Assembly: GCA_001414345.1 (NCBI GenBank)
Contig: LLCB01000154.1
Span: 62,001 to 126,000, forward strand
Source: Hymenoscyphus infarciens
Taxonomy: Eukaryota; Ascomycota; Leotiomycetes; Helotiales; Helotiaceae
Length of the DNA: 64,000 nucleotides
Direction: 5' to 3'
The translations under genes and the position numbers were made by a program. Positions 37,475 through 48,083 of this stretch are shown piece by piece. The notes under the pieces are model-generated. The model was given only the letters and a program-made list of their open reading frames with translations, searched no databases and was not told the origin of the DNA. The stretch's first letter is position 1; each line of letters begins with the position of its first letter.

Positions 37475-38155
37475 ACCTACTTTCTACTTTATAAGTAATA
37501 CTCTCTAAGATCTTTAATTCTATATATACTTAGTTACTATTTACTATTTTTAAGCCGGGATTTACCTAAAAAGAGTAAATAGTAACTAATTACTATTAGA
37601 TATACTACTACTCGTTTACTTATACAAATACTACTATTTTATTTCAAATAGAAATACTATCTATTTTAGACATAAATGCTACTATTTTACTTATATTAAA
37701 TAAATAACAAAGATACTAAAAGAATATACTAGAAGCGTATAAAATAAATAAAGAGTATAAGAGTAGCGTTTCTATTCGAAATAAATTAAAAAAGCAGTAT
37801 TTATATTAATTACTGTTATTTTAGAAAATAGAAAACTAAAGTACTTTTAAAGAGATAAGACCTAGCTAGAAAGAACTACTATATCTTATTATATATCCTT
37901 TCTATTCATTACTATATCTAAGGAAGTCTAATAAGAATAAACTTAATTAATAGAAACTCTCTTTTTATAAGAAATTTTTTTATACCTTTATAAAGTTCTA
38001 CTAAGATATTATAAAAATTCAGATATATATAAAAGTGTCTGTTTTTGCTTTAAAAGGTTTATATAGTAAGAAAGAGAGTATAGAGCTCTTATTAGCTGTT
38101 TTTAAAGTTATAATAATATACGTTATTATTAAGTAAAAAGAGGGAAAGAATATCT
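37475..38155. repeat. Element E interior right of D
   Basis: AT-rich non-coding interior of element E, with further AAATACTACT/AAATGCTACT units at about 37620-37690. Confidence 0.55.
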
Positions 38156-38229
38156 AGGAAATAAGAAATTTTCTAAAAACGCACGGTTTATAAAATATCG
38201 TTAAAAGGGAAGCTTAACTCGTAACTTAC
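38156..38229 (-). repeat. Element E right terminal inverted repeat
   Basis: Inverted partner of 11521-11594; followed by TA. Confidence 0.8.
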
Positions 38230-39986
38230 TATATTTAAAGCTAAGCATGTTGGAATTCTGGAACTGAAAAAGTTTTTTCAGATACAATTTCTTTAGATGC
38301 CTTTTTTAAATTCTCTTTCATTATTTACTTGAACTATCTAAATAGGCTTACACAATCGTAAGCTAGCTAGTTAACCTACTATTACTTGCTCCTTACGCTA
38401 GTCTATTAATATAGAACACAAAAGCTAGCCACAAGGGGCGCAGCCTCTACATCATGCGAAACAAAATAAGAGAATCGGAAGTCTGGTCCGCTCACTCCCC
38501 TAGATCTCTTTATATAATAACATCTTTACTTACATCGTGTAATGCTTTGAGTTGAGCCTCGACAACCCCAACACCCCTTCGTCCTCCGACTATCATTTTA
38601 TCGACAAGAATTCTATTAAATCATACCCGTAACATGAACCAATAATTCTAATAGACCTCTACCAGAGCTGGTGCTTATAGTCTCTATTCCTCACTAGTCT
38701 ATGCAATATCAGAAAAGTCCAGTAGAGGAAGATTTCCTAACATATCGCCGACGAAGACAAACACACTTCTGGAGTATGATCTAGATGGCTCAGAAGGTCT
38801 TAAAAAGGGTTCGTAGCCCCTTTGTTTGCACTACACACCTTCTACCATGCTATTATTACATGGTTTTGCTGTCACCTAGTACGAGTGCGTAATAAAAAAT
38901 GTCTTCCTCGATTTCTCCCCGGACTATTAATAACTCAAGAGCGAGCTGCTATTGTAACCCGAGAAACTTCCTCAATTCCATCTTTAAACGGATTTTCTTG
39001 CTGTCGAATCTTGAACTACTGTTGAATACTTAGTCAGACACGAACCTTCTCAAAGATATTTCTCTTTCTATAATAGTCAGCTACATCGTTCTACAATCCA
39101 GAGCTCTCATTTTAAGTATTCTTTCTCACAAGTCATTTAATCCAGAGTTCCTAGACACACAATCTCACTTCCAAGGATCTCATTACGACCTTTCTGCCCC
39201 TGCCCTGTACTACGAAGAAGTCCCGCAAGTTCAGCTTCTACTTTTCAGAGTGACGTTCTTTTTTATCCTACTCCTACTACGCTAACTTCCTTTCACATCC
39301 TAGATATTCACTTCCAAGTATTCCCTAGTAGCTCATTCCTAAAACCCAAACCAACATTCTCTCAATTCCCAAGTCCTCTCAAAAACTACACATCCCCCTT
39401 ACCATCCCGAGAATCCCCTCGTCCGTGTCTTAAGAACATCTAACTATACTCTCCCCGTTCGTTTACCCTCAAGGTATTTAAAACGCCCTAAAATCCACAT
39501 ACAAATAACCCACCCCTCATCCCACCAATTCAAACACGCGTAGATGATTCTTTGTAAAAAAGAAAAGAAGAAAAAATAAGAAAAATAATAATAAAAAAAA
39601 GCAAGAACAAGTGTCAAGGACCCCAAAACGAAGTAAGACAAGGAGAACCAAAACCCAAACTTCCCCTCAAAGAAAGGACCCTTAAACCCCAACAACTTCC
39701 AGCTCCCAGCTCCTTTGTATACAAAAGCCCTAATCACATAAACCCAGCGAACACAAAAGCGCTTAAAAAAGACACCCTTCCTACATCATCTAAGATCCGA
39801 AAACTCCCTCCCTCTCCTCTCCCCTTCTCTCCTCTCCCCTTCTCAAACAGTATAAAGCGAAAAAACCAGACAAACCAGCATAACAAGTAGTAGTAAAATA
39901 AAAAAAAGAAGGTCTCCAATCCACTAAGTATGTAGATATATATATATATATATATTTACTTACTAAAACCTAGCTATACACCTAAA
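38230..39986. other. gene-free DNA right of the nest
   Basis: Base composition returns to normal within a few hundred bases. No ORF has coding character. A-rich low-complexity DNA lies at 39550-39600 and 39895-39910, and a TA run at 39938-39956. Confidence 0.45.
38990..39033 (+). repeat. dispersed ~40-bp repeat, copy 6
   Basis: GGATTTTCTTGCTGTCGAAT followed by TTGAACTACTGTTGAATACT. It is the only copy right of the nest and is in the same orientation as copies 1-5. Confidence 0.6.
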
Positions 39987-40327
39987 ATAGGTGATAGGTG
40001 ATAGGTGATAGGTATGTAGTGTAGTGTAGTGTAGTGTAGTGTAGTGTAGTGTAGTGTAGTGTAGTGTAGTGTAGTGTAGTGTAGTGTAGTGTATTATAGT
40101 GTAGTGTAGTGTAGTGTAATAAAGACGCCCGCGGCCCGCTACACATGTACATCGTATCAAGAGAATGTACACTCTACTCTACTCTACTCTCACAGACTCA
40201 GACTCAGACTCAGACTCAGACTCAGACTCAGACTCAGACTCACAAGGAAGGAAGGAAGGAAGACTTGCCCAAAAAAGATATTTCCGTGGACATTTCAATT
40301 TTCAATTTTAAATTTTTTTTTTTTTTT
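39987..40327. repeat. microsatellite cluster
   Basis: Five different tandem repeats in 340 bp: ATAGGTG units 39987-40012; about 20 GTAGT pentamers 40014-40118; ACTCT units 40171-40190; GACTCA hexamers 40195-40243; GGAA units 40247-40262; then a T run to 40327. Non-coding; chance frames inside are repeat artefacts. Confidence 0.9.
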
Positions 40328-41221
40328 GGGAAGACACGACGGTGTGGAGGGAGGGAGGGAGGGGATGTAGGAAAGGACGTTCCGGATATCCGTGGAAGAA
40401 GGAGAGAGAGTTCTTGCGGTTGAGTTTTGGTTTATCGTCTGTTGAAGGGCTTGCGTGCCCTGGGAGGGAGGCGAGGAGACTAGGTATTGGATACGCTTGG
40501 CGGGAGAGTGCGAAAAGGTGTGGCGCGTTTTGTCTTGTGGAGGTGCGTGGGGTTGGAATAGCGACTTGCGTTGGGTAGAGAGATGGATAGCCATGATTCG
40601 ACTGTGTAGTCATACTGTATAACTACTAGCGTACGTCTCGCTCGATAGGGCAGTTGTGTATAAAATAAGTGAGTACTGCGCAGAGTGATGAGTGTGACAA
40701 ACTGCTCACAAAAAATAAAGCTAAGCGAGCACAAAACTAACTCCATACATGAGGGGCACAGCTGTCATGTAAATTTCCTTTCATTTTCGACTATAAAAAT
40801 TTCCACAAGAATGTATATATTTTAATAAAAGAAGAAGAAAATATACAAGTTCCGAGTGGAGAGTAACAAGTCTACTCTACATGTGCTTCATAAATCCCAA
40901 GTCCCTTTTCCTTGCCCATGCACACTAATACCTCAACCCCAATGCCCGTCCGTCTCAAAATTGAGACCAAAATGAAATGAAATGCGACGCCAAAACTTTT
41001 ATGTAGGCAGGAAATTTCCCGTGATGTAAACTCCATTCATGCTATGATACTGATATGTGTATGCTGGGAACCCTTTTTTTCGAAAAGAAGTCATGCTGCT
41101 TTTTCGCTATTTGTATCGAGATAAGTATCCAGAAAAATTGAACATGAAAATAAGAGGATAGTGATATATCCGATGATGTGGCAAAACAAACAATGATGTG
41201 GTGGAGATCACCGAGGCGGAT
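40328..41221. other. gene-free region, 3' side of the Ecl1-like gene
   Basis: Short overlapping frames on both strands (40300-40600) lack coding character. Probably contains the 3' UTR of the minus-strand Ecl1-like gene. Confidence 0.4.
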
Positions 41222-42530
41222 TTAAATCATGTTTCCTGTGACAGGAGTAACAAGATCAATGCTTTTAGGTCGATGCCCATACCCGCCAGGACCATTCCTG
41301 GGTGGTAATGGTCGATCCATACCCATACCCCCGGTGTTCCCATATGTGCCATGGCTCCTGCCATAATTATACGAGTCTTCTCTACTTCTTCCGCTGCCGG
41401 AGGCATAGGTAGGCTGAGTATAGCTCTGGCTCACGGTGTAACCACCGTTGTTGTAAGAGTTTCCTGGTGTCGCACTCGGTGTTGGGGCTGTTTTACCCGT
41501 GAACGGCATATAATCCCAAACACCAGACCCCGTACGAGAGATGCTACTGGCATTGCTCTTTGGGGGAGACTCTGGGTCCCGTTGTCTAGAGGATACTTTT
41601 GGCAAGGCGGTGGCTAGCTCGCGAAGACTAGCTAGAGCCGTGCTGGAGTGGGAGTGGGAGTTGGTGTAAGTGGTTTGAGGAGGGGAATGCGAATAAGCCG
41701 CAGCAGGGGCTTGGTAAGGAGACGGATAGGGATCGGAGTTGAAGTATGATCGTGGACGGGATTGAGTGGGTGAAAAACGAGGGATGATATCTGGACCACC
41801 GTCGGGGGTTGGGAGGCTTGCAAAATGACGGGTATATGGGGTGAGAGGCGGGGAAGTTGGGGTATACGTGGATGGGTAAGAATTGACACGAATTGGGTCG
41901 GGGTGTTGGTCATGGAGACGACATCTATTTCGGAGTCAGCATTTTTGAACCAAGATAAGCCGTTGTGCCGCAGAGGGTAGTAAAAATGGTAATACTGACG
42001 CCTCGGAGCAATAGAGGAAGGTGTTGTTGGCGGCGGCCTGGAACTGCTTTTCGCACGACATGCTGTATTATTCGTCAGTGGTGCATCTACATGGTTACAA
42101 TATGCACCCCACACTCTTCACCCCCTTCGGGAGGTCATGAGGACGATGAGCTGTGTTCCTGGGGCACTTTAGACCCCACCATTTCTGACGGGCATGAATG
42201 AATGGAAGGGGCGAGTAAAAAAGAAAGAACCTACCAGAACTGCGGGAATCCCTCCCCGCTGTTGTCTCGAACCGTCTCTTCCTCTCTCTCCCGCTCTCGA
42301 GTGCTGCTTGTCCTACCTCCGGTGTATGCGGGGGACTTGGTCACATATTGAGGGGTGCTTCTCCTGCTAACCGTCGGTCTGGATGGCTTCTTTTCTTGAG
42401 CAGCAGAGTCTCGTCCCGATTTTCTCCTCGAGTGGTGTCTCTTTTCACCATGTGTAGACGCAGGCGGAGGAGAAGCAGCCGCCGCCGAATGAGTGTGTAG
42501 GGGTGGGGGGCGTGAGTGAGCCAGCTTGTC
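41222..42530 (-). CDS. Ecl1-type zinc-binding protein (lifespan regulatory factor family), N-terminus unresolved
   Basis: The zinc signature CxxC...YCSxxC appears only after splicing. The exon ending at 42235 (FPQF + TG) joins 42000-42062 through a 172-bp intron (GTAGGT...TACAG) to give FCMSCEKQF. A 74-bp intron (41926-41999, branch TGCTGAC) then joins LYCSEA to CRLHDQHP. The spliced product therefore contains CMSC and YCSEACRLHD, as in fungal Ecl1 family proteins linked to starvation response and chronological lifespan (family knowledge). The flanks are Ser/Pro/His-rich and low complexity: an acidic-basic stretch STREREREEETVRD precedes the zinc motif and Tyr/Gly/Ser-rich sequence follows. 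The upstream exon is open from about 42530 to a TGA, with no ATG in frame, so the start codon lies in an upstream exon I could not fix. The stop is at 41222-41224. Confidence 0.7.
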
Positions 42531-45500
42531 GGTTTGGATGGAGCTGGGTAGCTCTCAATTCCTTTCCGAGAAGAAGTAGAAAAGATATAAAGATGAATTG
42601 AAGAGAAGGAAGGTCGGTTTAATGTATGTAGTAGTAGAATGGGTCTAGGAGCTGGTTCGGTATCTGCGGTTGGGAGTGAAGGGGCTGCGTCTTGTGGACT
42701 TGGGTATTTGATCCTCGTGATAGTCGGTGCTGATGTGATAAATGATTAAATGATCGAAGAAAAAGTGAGGTACCGTGAGCAGAGTCGATAAGGATCGTGA
42801 TGACTCTTTTGTCTCGATCCCCAGCTCCTTATGGGTGGGTAGGTGTAGGAGGTGTGGGCTGCGATGACGGATGGTTAATCCTTGCACACGGCTGGCAAGC
42901 TCACAAATAACAATCTAGACTCGGGCTGACCAAATCTTGGAGGTTGAGGAAGTGGGAGAGCACCGATTATTCTGCAATCTTATATATGAAAAGTCCGAAG
43001 GCGGAGGGAAATTATCGTGAGGGTGCTGTGAGACGAAGCCTGTCGGGGATTCTGCGGGGGTGTTGATAGGAGAGTTGATAGGGAAGCGGGGCGGAGAGGG
43101 GAAGTTGGTGCTGCTGCAAAGCTTTGGAAGCACCCGCGTACCCAGATACGAATGAGTTGGGAGACACGCAAAGGAACACCAGGTTGGACAAGAGACCCCT
43201 TTGTACACGACGAGCTCGATGGCGTTATCGAGATTTTTAAATAAATAAACGGTAAATCGTCCTTGCCTTGCGTTTTGGTGCGTTGGTCGAGGGCTACTGG
43301 TAGGTAGCGGTAGCGGTACTTTAGCTCTGTGCAAGAGACTAGACTAGCGATGTAAGGCTCTACCTAGGTACTATATGCGGGGAGGGGTCCCAGTCTGGAG
43401 TCTGACAGTACAACCAAGAGGCGCTGTCAATGGCTGTTTGGGGGGGACGATGGCGTGCTGGCTCCTCTCAAGTCAAGTAGCGTTTTAGCGTAGCGCTGGA
43501 AGGAGGGAGCACTGCACTGCACTTTCTTTGCTAAGCGACGGACTCGGATGTACGATGGAGCGAGCACTGGAGCGCTTGGTGATGCCAGCCAGGCCTGAGT
43601 CGTTGCTGTGAAGTCGTGCTTTACTCTTCAAATTGAGTGAGCGGTGGATGGAAGGATACTTGAATAGAATAGCGTGCTCGGTGCTTCCCAAGGAGCTGGA
43701 TATTTCAATTGGGTGGCGTCGGATCAGTTGACTGCAAGTAATGCACCTGCAAGAATGAAGAGGGGGATTCCGTAAGAGGTGATGGTGCCTGACAATGAGC
43801 AATGAGCAATGAGCAGCATAAGGCTTTAAGGCTTGGTTATAAAACAAATGGTCATCGCCTGCCTTGTATTAAATCCCTAGACCAAGGAGAGGTAACTTGG
43901 CTAGCAGGTAGGCGCAGGTAGATGTACTGGTAGCTAGCCCAGTTCATAGGGTCTCCACTCTTCCGAGCTGTCTGCACCTGCAGCAGAGAGGCTTTTTATT
44001 ACGGTATATAGGTACAGTACTCCGTATGCATCGAATGCAGCCGTCGTCTAACTGGCGCCATGCCCCCACTCAATTTTCCAATTCTTTTTGGAAGTACTAG
44101 CGCCCTCTCCACCCCCTCTCCACCCCCACACCACACCACGCATTCATCACCACCCAAATCGCATCGTGGCCGGGACGAGTCAGCAAGTCTCTCCGCTCCG
44201 ACTTTCTCCTGAGCATTGCCAATGGTGAGAAGAATACCTAGACAGTGTGATGAATGGATGATGAAAGAACGTGCTCGAGACACGCAAGCCGCGGCAACGG
44301 AGAAATAAAAAACTACGTAGACTCTTCGGAGCACCTGTACTCGTACAGCATATGTATGACGCCCAATACTGTACAATGATCGCTCGTATGCTTTGCTTTA
44401 CATAGAAAGCCCCCTTCGACCATGACAGCACTCTCACAGGACACCCTCCTCATCCCTCATCCCTCACCCAGCCCAGGACCCACGAGTCCGTCACGTTTCC
44501 AGCCTCCTCCAAATATGGATTTATTGATATCAGCTCACAAACTCCCCCACTCGATCAGGTACAGGTGGAAATCAAACGCCACCACCGTCACCCGAGATCC
44601 CAGAGAAATATTTGAGGGTGTTGCAGGCTCGCAGCATAGAAGCACCGAGTTTTTCAAACTCGCTCTGTTTGCAACGGCTTTCAACTCCACTCCACTTTCA
44701 ACCTCATCCCTCGCATCGTGAGATATCATTCATTGCCTCCAATTCGTCCAAGACATCCTTCCAAAGGTTGTGCATATGTACTGTACCTTTCAATACCAGC
44801 AATCAGAAACGCAAGGTACCCGTGGGGGGTGTGAAGGTTTCTGATAAGCTCCAAGAAAGACCGAGAAAGAAGGAGGCGGGAGCCAACCGGATAAAAGGTC
44901 AAGAGGGAGGGAGAGGGAGCCTCGTTACCACGAATGCGGTGCCTATTCATCCTATCGCAACAACTATCGGGATCCCGTTTCCAGGTATGAGGGGGTGTAT
45001 TGTCGAAATGGGGGGTTCTCAGGATTCGATAATGCAGCGAAGATTTCCCCGCATGATTGATGCCAACATCTACCCTCCTTTCTCCTCCGTACCATACTTT
45101 ACAAGCAATGCCATTCACCGCAGAGCACTTTCACTGCGGGAATATATTAACTTTCTGCAGGTCAATTCCTCGTCGGTTTTTATCCAAGAGCTCAAGGAAA
45201 GACCTTTGCCATCCAGGTTCAACATCTCGTTTCACCCACATTCGTGGATACGTGGGGACCTTGAGAGCTTTTTCTCGACGCCCCCAAAGGAACCTGGATA
45301 GCTTCCGTCTCCATTCCACCTTGACAGCTCAGAGTTTCAAGCTCCAAGATAATTTCTCCTTCCCGAGGTCTAGAAGGAAGGCACAAGTGGATCTCGACGA
45401 TAACTCCACGGGAGCTCCATCGACCCACCGACCGATCCCCCAAGGTCTCCACCCAAAACCTCGACAACACATCAAGTCAAAGAAAAAGTGTGTGAATGGA

Positions 45501-47076
45501 AGCTCCTCTCTCAGAGTCAAGGTCCACACTCTGCCTTACCGAGTCCATTTAACCTCAAGGGTGATCGACAGATTGCATCGGCAGGTAACTCGCAACCAAC
45601 TTCAACCAACCGGGTGCATCCCGCATAGCCCCCCCACCAAAATATCCAAGACGTATCATTCCGAGTTCACAGAACGCGATTGCGTAAAACACAACTCAAT
45701 TTTAGAGGGTCTTCCTCACATCCAAAGAGTCACTCGAAACGAACTTTTCGTCTAGGCCAACACGATGGTTGCTTCAAATCCAATAGTCTCACCACGTAAG
45801 GAAAGAGCAACAAAGGGAAAACTTTGAGGAACTCCCGTCGACAACAAAAGAAGGATATGTATGACATGACCCCTCCCACCACACAAGAACACAAGTCTAC
45901 GTTGGCGGGAGGGGAAACCGTTTGTAAGACGCGATAGCTCATTTCCCTCTATTTTATCCATCTCCTTTTGACTCCCCGCGTCGTACAGTAACGATAAGGA
46001 GAAGGGGAAAAAATATTTCTTTCCATCTGGCCGTGTTCGTTCGTGTATACCATAGACCCTGTATATCAACCTGGCCGTCAACCTGGCAGGGTGTACTTAT
46101 CGAAACCTAAGTACCACAATCATACAGTTCCTTTCATTCCGGTCATGTAGATCCTCTTAGATGTACTGCACAGCACAAGTCGTGGAGCCCCCCATTAAGA
46201 AACTTTGTGACCTCACTGGGCATTTTCCTCTCCCTTGATCAGGAGAGAGAGGCGTCGTACCACTACGACCCTGTGATCTGGGGCCTCCACACTACGACCA
46301 AAAATTGTCCGAAGATGGGGGAGGGGATGGGGCTTCTAGAATCTCTCATCGAAGATCTTGCTACCCTTTGCTTCCGCAACACTCTTAGATAAGTCATCCT
46401 CCATCCTCTGTAATTTATGGGGGTAGTATAATCATATAACCCCCAAATCTCAAACCCAATTCCAATACAATATCGTTGGATCCAAACCCTTTTCTCACCA
46501 GCTGCTCCTTCCAAATGTCCCACTCACCCATCCACCCATTTCAATTCTGTACATCCATACCCCACCGAATCCCAAAGAGATACAAGAGACACAAGTACCG
46601 CACCAATCCAAGTACCACCCGCCACAAACCCCTACGAACTCACCACACAACTCTAGAACCCTTTCCTAGGTTCGAGTACCATGTTTCATTACGAAATAGA
46701 ATGATAGAACCAACCACACTTTTCTATTAATAAAAAAAAATCTATGAAAAAGAACACTCATTGATTACATTACCACGAGTCAACGTAACGTGTAGTAAAA
46801 GAACCTCGTCCCTGGAAATCTAGCCTCGCTCGCTGGAGAACTCTTTATTCTCTCGGTGCCATAGTGCAGGTCTTCATGTAGAGAGAGAGAGAGAGAGGCT
46901 AGTCAAGCAAAGCAAAGTAAAGCAAGGGGAGGGACAGTCCTTTAAACTAGTTTTGTGGAAAGCTTGAGTCGTGTTGAGTGGGTGGTAGGTGGGTAGGTAG
47001 GTAAGATAATAAAATACTTTATTTTTATTTTTATTTTACCACGGTTGTTACTCACATGCTTTTGGAAGGGTTTAGG
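42531..47076. other. long gene-poor interval upstream of the Ecl1-like gene
   Basis: Likely holds the first exon(s), leader and promoter of the Ecl1-like gene up to about 43.3 kb. Beyond that, long frames on the plus strand (44612-45301, 45057-45755) overlap each other, are very rich in Arg/Ser/His/Pro/Thr and have no recognisable motif, so I do not call them genes. A GA run lies at 46880-46898. Confidence 0.4.
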
Positions 47077-47557
47077 AGGATGAAGGGATGAAAGAATGAA
47101 GGGATGAAGGGATGAAAGAATGAACGTGAAAGCAACAGGATGAAAAAATAAAATAAAACAACCTAAAATAACCTAACAAAACCAATTAACTAACTAACTA
47201 AATATTCAGTATAATAAGCTATAACAGTACTTGAGAACTTGAGAACTTGAAAACTTGGTTATTCTAAAATACCTAGCTGGCTAGGTTAATAGTCCCGAAT
47301 GAATAGTCCTAGCTCCTTGCCCTTCCCCCTCCCCTTCACCTAAATAAACAAAATAAATAAATGCCCTCTTTAACAGCCAAAAACCTTAAATATCGTACGG
47401 GTGTTGTTTGTACGAAAAAAAGAAGGGTTAAGGGTTAACGTTTAACGTTTACTTAGAGAGGGGGATAATTAACTTAAACCACCCTATTACCCTATTACCC
47501 TATTACCCTAGAAAGATGGAACACTTTGTATACTTTGTATACTTTGTATACTTTGTA
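47077..47557. repeat. second cluster of short tandem repeats
   Basis: Includes GGGATGAA/AGAATGAA units (47077-47125), ACTTGAGA units (about 47231-47256), CCCTATTA units (47482-47509) and TTTGTATAC 9-mers (47524-47557). The CCCTATTA repeat resembles, but is not, the fungal telomere repeat CCCTAA. Confidence 0.75.
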
Positions 47558-48083
47558 GACACGAATCTAAAGTATTCACTACCTGCCACTTTTCCATGCC
47601 TATTGCGAGCGAGCTTGTGTTTCGTCAATCCTTTGAAGATATATGAGGGATATATACATACGATAGTATGAATCCTATTGGATTCTAGGAAGTCTCTTGA
47701 AATCGCATGCATAGAGCCTAGATAGAAAGTCCTCGGTACACCTTCCGTATCGAAAAGCCTCCAACAAGCATGTGCCGGATTTTCCTTGCTCTTGGGTATC
47801 TATCGATTCTGCTAAACCGATTCACTTTGTTCTAGGTCTGACAACTTCGGAGAACGAAAAAGAGCAGATCCTTTCTCAAATATCCCATATACAGAGAGTT
47901 ACGAGGTATATATAATATCGGTTCAAAAGCAATGAATTTCAAGCAGAACGCGAATCAGAACCATGATCCACAATGCCCAGACGTAACAATCGTCTAAAAC
48001 GCCAACGCTGATGTATCCATCTACTCATAATAAACCCCAAGATCAAAGTACACGTATCATACACGCACCATCAACAACTATAA
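47558..48083. other. intergenic, 3' side of the helicase gene
   Basis: No gene recognised; probably contains the 3' UTR of the minus-strand helicase gene. Confidence 0.4.

Larger units (their letters stand above)
11521..38229. mobile_element. Element E: non-autonomous TIR DNA transposon hosting all other insertions
   Basis: The left end (11521-11594, beginning GTGAGTTACGTGTTAAGC) and right end (38156-38229, ending GCTTAACTCGTAACTTAC) are 74-bp inverted repeats differing at only a few sites, mostly RIP-type transitions. Both are flanked outside by TA, as in Tc1/mariner-type elements that duplicate TA. After removing insertions A and D the element is only about 1.1 kb and has no transposase frame, so it is a MITE-like non-autonomous element. 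The outermost boundary could be 10-15 bp further out, since AGCT-containing sequence is loosely similar beyond the TA. It is the oldest layer of the nest. Confidence 0.75.

Noticed and set aside
7431..38229. AT-rich block as a centromere or mitochondrial insert
   Set aside because: Most of it is explained by identifiable nested transposons with RIP; no mitochondrial genes are present. A pericentromeric position cannot be judged from one window.
40016..40423. Frames made of repeated TLHYT and QTQTQT peptides
   Set aside because: Pure products of microsatellite arrays.
44612..45755. Two long overlapping plus-strand frames (229 and 232 codons)
   Set aside because: They overlap in different frames, are dominated by Arg/Ser/His/Pro/Thr, show no domain, and long frames also occur on the opposite strand; chance frames in GC-balanced intergenic DNA are more likely.
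47482..47509. Interstitial telomere repeat
   Set aside because: The unit is CCCTATTA (8 nt), not CCCTAA; no telomeric array present.
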